This document shows, in pieces, positions 54,744 to 64,000 of a stretch of DNA of 64,000 nt (position 1 is the first letter of the stretch; each line of letters begins with the position of its first letter). The notes under the pieces are model-generated. The model was not told where the DNA came from and ran no database searches. It worked only from the letters and a program-made list of their open reading frames with translations. Position numbers and translations under genes: made by a program. Location of the stretch: NCBI RefSeq assembly GCF_905147365.1, contig NC_056417.1:11120501-11184500 (forward strand), given 5' to 3'. This stretch comes from Aricia agestis. Lineage: Eukaryota; Arthropoda; Insecta; Lepidoptera; Lycaenidae.

Positions 54744-57266
54744 ATCTCCCGATGGCTGTACTAAAAATGAAATAGATTACATACTATCAAACATGAATTT
54801 TACCAACATAGAAGTTTTAAGAAACATATCCTACCCATCGGACCACAGACTTTTAAGAGGCACTCTTGAACTAAAAGAAAAAAAGAAGAGTAGAAAATAT
54901 TTTTCCAGACAAACATCTAAACTAATCACAGACGAAGAAAAGTCTAATTACCAGCAGCTACTCAAACAAAAACTAAGTAGAGATACAAATATGAACATAC
55001 CTACTTCCCAGCTCTACAATGTCCTTGAACATTCAATTATAGCCAGCCTTAATGAATGCAAGAGCACAAAATTAAACGAAAACTTTGATATTTCAGCTGA
55101 AACTAAGCAACTTATTCGAAGAAGACAACATCTGAGAATTTTAAATAACAAAACAAGCAAAGAAAAACTAGAATTAAAATTTTTGTACAAAAACATAACA
55201 TTAAAAATACAGGACGAATATGACCAATTCAAATTAAAAAAAATACGAGGAATGCATAGAAAAAACACGGGGGATTAAAAGATGTCAGAAATCGCTTAAC
55301 AATAACAAACAATGGATACCAAAATTAAAAGACCCTGAAAAATACACTGGAAATAGAGAGGAGCTTATTTCTATTGCGACTAACTTCTACAAAAAATTAT
55401 ACAAGAGTAGACAAAAGGAGAGTACAGAAGCAAACTTGACCGACAAAGACTCAAACACGGTAAACAAGTTTACAGCCAATGAAATACAGCTGGCTATTAA
55501 ACGCCTAAAGAACCACAAGAGCCCAGGTTCAGACTCTATTTCCAATGAGTCCCTAAAAGTAGGTGTAGAGGTACTGGCTGATATAATAACACATATATTT
55601 AACAATATCCTTAAAGAAAAAGTTGTCCCAATACAATGGACATTGTCAGATATAGTACTACTCTACAAAAAAGGAGACCCTGCGAACATAACAAACTACA
55701 GACCAATTAGTTTGATGTCTTCTCTGTATAAGCTGTTCTCTCAATGTATCCTGGCAAGAATTGGACCAAAAATCGATAGCAAACAGCCAGTAGAGCAGGC
55801 GGGTTTCAGGTCTGGATTCTCAACAATAGACCATATTCAAGTTATTAGTCAAGTCGTCGAAAAACATAAAGAATTTAATACGCCTCTATATCTGGCTTTC
55901 GTCGACTATCAGAAAGCATTCGACACTATTTCGCACCAATTGATTGCTAGTGCTCTACAATATCATGGAATTGACGAGACATATATCCACATAATCATGA
56001 ACATCTATAACAATTGTAAAAGTCGAATCAAACTTGACAGGACTGGGCCGTACTTTGAGATATGTAGAGGCACAAGACAAGGTGACCCTCTATCTCCAAA
56101 AATTTTTATAGCCGTACTGGAACTCATCTTACAGCAGGTGAATTGGGGTGAATCTGGCATAAACATAAACAACAAATATCTAAGTCACCTGAGATTCGCA
56201 GACGACATCGTGATTTTTTCAAACGATGCATCAGAGATAGAGGAAATGCTCAATACTCTACATCGAAATAGTAAAGAAGTCGGCTTAGAAATCAACTTTG
56301 AAAAAACAAAAATAATGACTAACTATGTAGAGAAGCAGGTAAAAATAGACGACCATGAAATTGCCTACGTCGCAGAATATATTTATCTGGGAAAACTAAT
56401 ATCATTTCACGATACAGATGGTAAAGAAATTGAGAGAAGGATGTCTATTGCATGGAACCGCTACTGGAGCCTTAAGCATATTTTTAAGTCCAAAATGCCA
56501 ATAAAATATAAAAAAGATCTTATGGATGCGTGTATTCTACCAACACTAACTTATGCTTGCCAAACATGGTCTCTTACTGAACAAAATACGAAAAAGATCC
56601 AAATCTGCCAAAGAGCCATGGAACGAAGTCTACTTGGGATAAAGCTAAGTGATAAGTACAGAAACACTTTCATTAGAGATCAGACCCAACTACGGGATAT
56701 CAGAGATCACGCACTAAAACTCAAATGGAGGTGGGCAGGACATATTGCACGATACAAAGACGGCAGGTGGACAAAGTCGGTTACTGCATGGCACGGACCT
56801 AGATCAGGGAAACGCCGACCAGGACGTCCCCACAAACGATGGGCAGACAGCGTACGAGCAGTGGCCGGCAGACACTGGATAGATGTGGCACAAGACAGGG
56901 AGTGGTGGTCAAATTTGGAGGAGGCCTTTACCCAAACGGGGGTTCCAAACAAATAAATCACTATGTAACATAATAGATAATTATATTAGAAATATTAATT
57001 AAGAAATTTGATTGTTATATTTTGTGACATTGCTAATGAATTGAAAAAAAAAATTGTACTTAAATAAAATTTTATAATTGCAAATACAAACAATAATTGT
57101 ACTTTTAACATTAATAATTAAATATGCTATTAAATTGATGTAGAATATGATATCTATGGAATGTAGTAAACGAAATTTTTCATCATAATTGCAAATTTAA
57201 AATATTATGTAATTTAAATTAGTATTTGGAGCAAATAAAAGGCTTTTTATTTTATTTATTTATTTA
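54744..57266 (+). mobile_element. 5'-truncated RTE-like non-LTR retrotransposon
   Basis: 2523 bp bounded by a perfect 14-bp target duplication TACAACAGCTAGCT (54730-54743 and 57267-57280). It begins in the endonuclease domain, which shows 5' truncation during insertion, and ends with AAATAAAAGG and a (TTTA)-rich tail (57234-57266). The reverse transcriptase and C-terminal region resemble the RTE group. The 300-bp AT-rich 3' part (56957-57266) is its 3' UTR. Confidence 0.9.
54745..56956 (+). pseudogene. RTE-like endonuclease/reverse transcriptase, frameshifted
   Basis: It starts within the endonuclease with 'NEIDYILSN' and has its last motif SDHRLL (near 54838-54855). The reading frame is then lost at an 8-A run (55236-55243): frame 1 ends at 55278, while frame 2 carries on uninterrupted from there to the stop at 56956. 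One extra A explains the break. In frame 2 the reverse transcriptase shows NYRPISL, AFVDYQKAFD and FADDIVIF (56195 onward), and the C-terminus has 'RRPGRPHKRWADSVR' and a Trp-rich end, as known for RTE proteins. Probably a dead copy, though a homopolymer sequencing error is possible. Confidence 0.88.
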
Positions 57267-57754
57267 TACAACAGCTAGCTGCCAAAAAAAAATCCGTCAA
57301 AATCGCTCCAGGCATTTCGGCGATTAGCCGGAACAAACAGACCGACAGACATACAGACAAAAATTGTAAAAAAAATTGTTTTGTGTATGTAGCGTATATA
57401 CATTCATATGCATGTAGTAAAAAACGGTTCTTTCAATATTACAAACAGACACTCCAATTTTATTTATATGTATAGATGTATAGATAATAATTGATTTACT
57501 TGACATACAGTGCTGCCACCTGTAGTTCCTACACGGTCCCGGATCTTGCTTGTGTAAGCTTTTGCTCTAGCTTTTGGCTCTTCTTGAATTTCAGGAAAGG
57601 ACATAGGAATATACTTTTTAATATGAAAAAATGAACGGTACCCATGCGATAAACGAATTTTGGCGCAACGGAGAACTTATAAATTATAATGTTTAGTATA
57701 TTAAAAAGACCATTTCATAAATAGTATTTACTATTTATAGCATTAGGCATAGTA

Positions 57755-58038
57755 CAGTACTCCCAAACTAATAATGCGCATGCATAGAAATCTTAGCTAA
57801 TTGTCATAATCACGAAAACACCCGAATCTATGAAACTTGCATTTTGCACCTCGTTCAAAGGAAATAGAAGTAAAGAATGGTAACGACCAAGCAGCCTCTA
57901 GGTCGCTGCAAAGCGCTGTTTTTCTTAAAGTTAACTTTAAAACAGCGCTTGCAGCGACGTCTTCAGACGCTCGGGAAATACGACCGTTGCCGAAAAATTA
58001 CTAAAATTTCTATGCGCATTATCACTTTGGGAGCACTG
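57755..58038. mobile_element. MITE, TA duplication, with central hairpin
   Basis: Left CAGTACTCCCAAACTAATAA, right end inverse CAGTGCTCCCAAAGTGATAA, both continuing into TGCGCAT. TA at 57753-57754 and 58039-58040. A strong central palindrome at about 57911-57967 (GTCGCTGCAAAGCGCTG and inverse). A fragment of family B lies to its left (57585-57690). Confidence 0.75.
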
Positions 58039-58040
58039 TA

Positions 58041-58793
58041 TAGTTAAATATAGTACACATTGTTAGGCGTGGTACACACTGACACGGGATACGCGGAGAC
58101 AAAGCACTACTATAGAGGGCGCTCGAAACGTGAGACCGCGAGTGCTCTCTGACAATCTTACTAATGGCCACTCAACACTATTCTGATGGCAGCGCGGGTA
58201 AAGAACGAACAGATATGGCGGTAAAATAAATGATTGCCTAGTCAAAACGTATTCGCTGGTTTAAGGTGATACCGGATTTTTCAGCAACGTACGCGCCTGA
58301 CGCGTCAAACGCACCGCATAGCCACAGAATACATAATATTAGTTTTACAACAGAAGTCTCACTCCCGAAACCCGTTTAAAAAAATAACGACTCATGCTAC
58401 GATACCATAAAGTTCAAATGCATAGCACGCAAAATGTGGCGCGTACTGTGATGATGGATGTGCGAGGTTTCACATAATTTCATACAACAAAATATGTACC
58501 TAATGTAACGAATTGCACTAAAAAAAATATTATACTAACCAGTAACCACGTGAGTACACTGAAGCTGCAAAAAGGTTGATTAGACAGATCTTTCACACGT
58601 CGAATGTGTCACTCATGTGTCACTCAATCACTTACGTTGCTTTTTCGCAGTTCGCAGCTAGTGTCGGTGTATCTCGGTTAAACCGCTGAATCGACTTTGT
58701 TTGAATAAGATGCGTGATAAAAAAATCAGAGAAATGAACTTGCGAGCAACGTATTATTCTTACAATACAGGTTTATAATAGTACATACCATAC
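58041..58793. other. No gene seen
   Basis: Mixed AT-rich DNA with short chance frames. Nothing recognisable. Confidence 0.45.
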
Positions 58794-58795
58794 TA

Positions 58796-58994
58796 GATGA
58801 CGCCCGCAACTCCGTTGCGCCAAAACTCGTTAATCACGCAGGAACCGTACATTTCTCCGGGATAAAAAGTGTCCTATGTGCTTTCCCGGGACTCAAAGTA
58901 TCTCCATACCAAATTTCAGTCAAATCGGTTCAACGGTTTGGCCGTGAAGAGGTAACAGGAGAGACAAACACACTTTCGCATTTATAATATTAAG
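58796..58994 (-). repeat. Family B dispersed repeat
   Basis: 'GATGACGCCCGCAACTCCGT' to 'ACTTTCGCATTTATAATATT'. It is followed by three short tandem 'GATAGAGATAGAAAACATAC' units (59015-59075). 59080-59606 shows no gene. Confidence 0.75.
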
Positions 58995-59603
58995 AATGGA
59001 AGTATGAATTTATAGAGATAGAAAACATACATATTGATAGAGATAGAAAACATACATATTGATAGAGATAGAAAACAAAATAAGTATAGTTTTTAAGTGC
59101 CATATCCGTTGTTCCCCAAGTCTATGGCTGGACTCACATGATTTCTGCTTTAGAAGGATTCGCATCTACCGACATAACATAGCTTTTATGAACATGATTT
59201 TATTAGTTTTCGTACATTATTTCTCTATAATGGCGAGCTTTAAATGACAGAGAGCACTTTGAACTTACTTTGTGTGAAATTTACTAAAACCCACCTTGGA
59301 TTATAAAGTTTCAGTACCTGGATGACCGAGCTTTGCTCGGTATAGCAAACACTCATTGACTTCGTGTTACTTAATAACGCCATCTGCTGGTTGTTATAAC
59401 AATTAGTTGCTAACAAAATAGTATTATTATTCACCAATAGATGTCAGGAAGAGTCATATTTTTCAGTTTATCGATTATCGATAAAACACGAATAAAAAGA
59501 CATTTTCTGAAAATGATTCCTAGCTAGATCGATTTATCGCACCCGAAACCCCCTATATACTAAATTTCATGAAAATCGTTGGAGCCGATTCCGAGATTCC
59601 AAT

Positions 59604-59789
<186 letters not shown>

Positions 59790-59790
59790 T

Positions 59791-59831
59791 CCTTATAGAG
59801 AGTTCACTGTGAAAGTAGCAGCGCTGAAAGG
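59791..59831. mobile_element. Fragment of MITE family M2
   Basis: 'TTCCTTATAGAGAGTTCACTG' (in part) and 'AAGTAGCAGCGCTGAAAG' match the arm of 49682-49928. The outer end has been replaced by the microsatellite. Confidence 0.65.
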
Positions 59832-59836
59832 CCAAA

Positions 59837-60034
59837 AAATCAAATAGATTAATTATAAATAAAAAACCAAAAACAACTCTTTTTCTAAATAATGCATATA
59901 CAATGTGTGTAAAGATTTATAACAAAATACCAGATCACATAAAACACTTGTCTAAAAAACAGTCTATTAGAGAACTAAAAAGAATGCTAATAAATGAATC
60001 TTATTATGATGTAAAGGAATTCTTAAACAGTTGA
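59837..60034 (+). pseudogene. C-terminal remnant of a LINE reverse transcriptase ORF
   Basis: An open stretch without a start codon ending TGA at 60032-60034. The predicted peptide includes 'VKIYNKIPDHIKHL' and 'ELKRMLI...YYDVKEFL', matching the C-terminal pattern (YNxIPxxIK... LKxxL ... Y..xEFL) common in insect LINE ORF2 proteins. Only about 65 codons remain. Confidence 0.55.
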
Positions 60035-60427
60035 CATTAACTTATTTTATTTTATGACAATAGTTTTTAAATTAATTGACATTTTTACTTTATTTAATTT
60101 CTTGACATAAATATATAGATTTCTCATTACTCTCATGACATGTTTAATTATTACTAAGTATGTTAAATATATTTTGTATGATTATAATTACTTATGTTAT
60201 AACTTTATGATAATATGTTTAATTATTACTATTATTAATGATGATTGATAACTTATGTATAAAATTGATTTGTATATTTTTAGTGTAAAATATATTTTTG
60301 TACATGATTATAATTTAAATATATATTTGCATGCTATTTTATACATAGCTAAAAGTGTTAGATCTTAAGAAAATAATCATTACCACCACTTTTATAGCAA
60401 ATAAACGAATTGAATTGAATTGAATTG
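59837..60427 (+). mobile_element. 3' end of a LINE, 5' truncated
   Basis: A short C-terminal coding remnant is followed by about 390 bp of AT-rich 3' UTR, AAATAAACG and a (GAATT)n tail (60406-60427). Coding remnant plus short-repeat tail is the usual structure of a truncated CR1/Jockey-like LINE insertion. No target duplication could be defined because a MITE fragment lies at the 5' side. Confidence 0.65.
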
Positions 60428-60504
60428 TTACTCTTTCACGCAAAAACTACTGAATGGATTTTAATGAAACTTTACAATAATATAGCTTATACATTATACA
60501 ATTT

Positions 60505-61258
60505 TAACCGACTTTCAAAATGGGGGAGGTGTTATGTTCGTTTTCTTATATTCAACGATTACTCCGCCGTTTGTTAACCGATTTTCAAAATTTTTCTTTT
60601 GGTATATAGGGTATCATCACATTTTGGTATTATATTCACAAAAGTGGTGATCTGATGAAGGATCCATAAGTAATCGAGGGAACTCCTCAAAACTTATAGG
60701 GAAACATGTGGTGACTTCGGATTCGTGAGAAGTATTCTTAGCATTTGCTACCAACAAGTAAGATTTTGCAACGAGACATACCCTGGTATACTGTGGTTCG
60801 GAAGGGGCTGAGAGAACTCCTGATTCTTTATAGATACAAGTTTGGGAGTAACAGAAAGCATATGCTACTATGCAAATTACATTCATCATCAATATCATCA
60901 TCATCACTACCATATTATACCATTTCATAGTCTTTTAGATCGAGACTCGAGTTTGTCAAACGATAATTCAAAAAAATCTATACCTACCTAATATTATAAA
61001 CCTGAAGAGTATGTTTGCTTGAACGCGTCAATCTCAGGAACTACAGGTCCGTTTTAAAAACTTATCTCAGTGTTAGATAGATCATTTATCGAGTAAGATA
61101 GCCTATAGGCTATATTATATTATCACGCTAAGACTAATACGACCGAATAAACTCAGGAAAATGTAAGAAAAACGGGGGAATTATTTTTTATGGGAAAATG
61201 TACGGTTTCTGTAAAATTCCTAATTTACGCGGGCGATGCCGCGCGGGACATCTAGTAC
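60505..61258. repeat. Family H and SINE-like repeats, adjacent
   Basis: 60505-60770 has 'TTTTAACCGACTTTCAAAA', 'AAAAGTGGTGATCTGATGA' and further blocks of the family H/54470 repeat. 60955-61258 is a separate repeat ending 'GGGCGATGCCGCGCGGGACA'. The 103-codon minus frame in between is repeat-derived. Confidence 0.5.
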
Positions 61259-61260
61259 AT

Positions 61261-64000
61261 AATACACGTACATTACATTATATTAATTTTATTTATATAC
61301 CTAAGATATTTATCGCAAAAGATTTCAATAAACAGGATTAGAGTTATTGGCATAAAAATGTTGGAAACGAAACGACAAACACTGAACAGCGATATGAAAA
61401 GTTGAATTTAGCATTGCGATGGAACTGCGAGCGAAGCGGAAAAAATGCTTCGCTTCAAATTTTCAACACTTGCAGCGAATACTGAAGTGACGAAATTTCT
61501 ATGCATTTTAAAAATGAAAAAAAGTCGTTACTTTCGAAATATTTTTGCGTACGCATGAATTCGGATTTCGCTTCTTTAGATGAAAGGTTTTCAGGGATTT
61601 TTGTTTTTAAATTATACTCGTACAAGCTTTAGCTATAGTGTAGGTAGCATTGAGGTTTTTCACAGGAGTTTATTATTCAACGGTGTTTTTAATTGGCTAA
61701 CATCGAACGTTATTTAATTAACAAGACTATTGAATAGATAAACTGTTGCCAAAAAAATTCAGAACCTGTGTATTAGTTATTCAAGCTAATATGAAATATT
61801 TCCAATATAATATTTTTTCTCTGTTCATAAGAACGCATTTTGCAAATATATTATTACAAAATTACATATAAAATACATAATATAAAAAGTCCTGCACAAA
61901 CACATTCCACAGAATGTTTAATGTACTAACTAGGCACTAGGCGTGCCCACACATTTTACATAACAGGTAATGCACACACTACACGGCAGGCGGCCGGAAG
62001 CGGCGATACAGCGTCACCGGAAGTTCCGGCCGTTATCCACCTCACTTCCGGCGCGGTATCTCCTGATACCCGCACTTGTTGACAAATATTGTGTTTATGG
62101 TTTAGAACTTTAGACAAGAGTTCAGTTTTTTAAATTTTAAAGTATTTTTAAGTTAGGAATATATTTTTATTTGAATAAAATGTCATGATAATAATATTAT
62201 TGTGAAAGTTTCTCTACCTACCTGGAAGCATAGACTTTCAGTACTACTATTTTAAGCCAGCCAAATTATGTGATATAAAGAACACTAGATTAAGTAGTCA
62301 TCTAAACTTTAAAAGTAGTCAACTAAATCAATTTTTATGCTTCTATTCTTTCTTCTGACAATGTTACTTTACTGTAAAAACTTTTAAATGGCTATTTATT
62401 TTTAACATTGTCATTATTCAGATTTGTTTAGCCGTAATTTTTTCTGTAAAATAAAATAAAATAATATTGTAGGCTACTAAGTATACTATGTAGTGAAATA
62501 TCCAAAAAAACTCTAACAAATTAATATTTTATTAGTGTAAATAAGAACTACACAAGCAAAATGCATCAGTGAGTAATTCATATAGATGAGATAGTAACGA
62601 GCCACATTCAGGCTACAAACATTAATGTTGCCAGCGACACACCGCGCATTGTTACAGAGCCGCAGAGATAACATGCACTTAACTGTACCAGAGACAATGA
62701 CGGCTACTTTATGGTCACGAATTAAAATTCATTTGCTGTGACGGCCTGAATTCGCGTAAACGGGCTCACTACGTTTGAATTTCGAATAATAGATTAATTT
62801 TTACTTTTTACACATTTCTTTTTTAAATTGAAATAAGTTTTCTTCAATGAGTACGTAACATTCACAAGATTTCCATGGTGTTTGGGTTCCAAAATTAAAA
62901 TCATTGTTTTGTTAATAAATACATTTTAGGATAAATACTTAGTTACTTAAAATTGGGTACCTTTAAGCTTTACCGTAACTTTTTATCTCTACTCTCTCAG
63001 ATTACTTCAGTACTATTAAATTCAATCAATGAATCCGTGTATCTGGAATCTGGATCCATAGCTACTTAGGTATTATCAAATTATAAGGTAAATTTATGGC
63101 AGCAAATTACATTACGATCAATTTCACTTGCAGTAAGCTTGGTTATGTAATCTCGAACTTACAGTGCCAATTAGACCATTACTAAACCTCCGTTAATAGG
63201 ACTTACGAGGAACTAGATATAAAGTTAGTACTTAATTAAAATTTAATCTACAAACTATGTATTTCATGTCAGTCCTCTGAATATCTCCTTAGTCTAAAAA
63301 TATCCATACAACGAAGGCCCAAGTACAACGCAGAAATTAAATTGGCACCTGCGTTCATAAAGTATCCTCAGAACCATGCGCCTCGTTTAATTCTAGGTGT
63401 TGTATTAGAAAAGCCAATTAGTTATGATGATGAAGTCCTTTCTTAGAACTATACAAGCTCTCTTAACAAGCGATCGGTCGGATAATTATAATTATCCACG
63501 TGAGTAAGAAAAGAGCAGGAAATCCATGGGTTATTGTCCTATGTGTTCAGTGGCGTATTCAGCTAGCGCGAAGCCCGTAGTTATGTTCTGGTATTTCTGG
63601 CGCGGGACGACCCTCCTGATTTTACTTCAAATTTTGAAGTATACGGCCAAGTTGTTTTACGGATTTTTTTTTTTTTTAAATTTACAGATAAACATATTAT
63701 CATCTGAGAAATTGACTCTTAATCAGATTAATGACCTATGTTACTTTTGGTCCCATTATTTCAAGTCAATCTTAGTTATTGAGTAGTGCTTACAGCAAGG
63801 TCGGATTGGTATAGCTTGATCAAATAATATAGGTCTATCTTCTGCCTATAAATCAATTTATGATGATTAATCTGATGATACGAATTACGATATACATAGC
63901 AAAAGCACTAGAGCTTTTGCTTTGTTACCGTAACCGCGCGAATGCCATGGCTAATCCGCCCCTGTATATGCTCTAGAAACTGAGTCCTTAGATTAATGGC
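61261..64000. other. No gene; a few repeat scraps
   Basis: AT-rich DNA with a GC-rich island at about 61985-62070 (repeated CCGGAAG and CTTCCGG motifs). At about 63820-63875 there is an eroded M1-type MITE ('CTTCTGCCTATAAATCAATT'). The 86-codon frame at 63526-63786 contains a T-run and no known domain. Confidence 0.45.

Larger units (their letters stand above)
54451..57378. repeat. SINE-like repeat split by the RTE insertion
   Basis: 54451-54743 starts 'AACTAGCTGTTGCCCGCGAC' and includes a family H-like segment ('TTTTCGGAAGTCGG'). Its remainder, from 'GCCAAAAAAAAATCCGTC' to the (ACAG)n end, is at 57281-57378 on the other side of the LINE. Removing the LINE and one duplication restores one continuous repeat. 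Confidence 0.6.

Noticed and set aside
60617..60928. 103-codon minus frame with a hydrophobic start that looks like a signal peptide
   Set aside because: It is encoded by a dispersed repeat family also seen at 54470; the hydrophobic start comes from an ATC/ATG microsatellite.

Overview
The window looks like transposon-dense nuclear DNA from an insect, most likely a moth or butterfly. That is inferred from dispersed repeat families that I recognise as typical of Lepidoptera (repeats ending in a CCGCGGCTTCGCTCG-like block, the 'CGCGATAAACGAATTTTGGCGC' type, and the 'AAACGGGTCACCTGATGG' type). Single-copy DNA between repeats is AT-rich. I found no convincing complete host gene, no tRNA or rRNA, and no CRISPR array. 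One 176-nt stretch near 46.3 kb could be an isolated exon.

The protein-coding content is almost all retroelement. (1) 18337-23702, minus strand: a complete Ty3/Gypsy-type LTR retrotransposon with two identical 371-bp LTRs, a 4-bp target duplication (TGTT) and one intact 1363-aa Gag-Pol frame that begins inside the 5' LTR. (2) 39101-45431, plus strand: a second complete Gypsy-type element with 557-bp LTRs differing at one base, a 4-bp duplication (ATAC), a tRNA-Leu-type primer site, and separate gag and pol frames joined by a likely -1 frameshift (GGGAAAC followed by a stem-loop). Its protease has lost the catalytic Asp. (3) 54744-57266: a 5'-truncated RTE-like LINE with a 14-bp target duplication and a one-base frameshift, inserted in an older SINE-like repeat. 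(4) 59837-60427: the 3' end of another LINE. (5) 27219-27668: a 450-bp miniature LTR element (TRIM) with identical 100-bp LTRs and a 5-bp duplication.

The remainder is a graveyard of non-autonomous DNA elements, many with visible terminal inverted repeats (TIRs) and target duplications. TA-flanked (mariner-like) MITEs lie at 1634, 13464, 15146, 36016, 49682, 53981 and 57755. TAA/TTA-flanked (PIF/Harbinger-like) MITEs lie at 14172, 34566, 36234, 48979, 52537 and 54246. A hAT-like element at 31306 contains a second hAT-like MITE at 31497, and a 2-kb hAT-like element spans 32919-34974. One MITE sits exactly at the centre of a perfect palindrome (49633-49977). A 1.36-kb inverted composite spans 28184-29544, and a degenerate tandem array spans 10953-12098.

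The two Gypsy elements and the TRIM have near-identical terminal repeats and look recent. The points most worth following are the gag start inside the LTR of element 1, the frameshift signal, heat-shock-type promoter motifs and protease mutation in element 2, the TRIM, and the MITE-in-palindrome structure.
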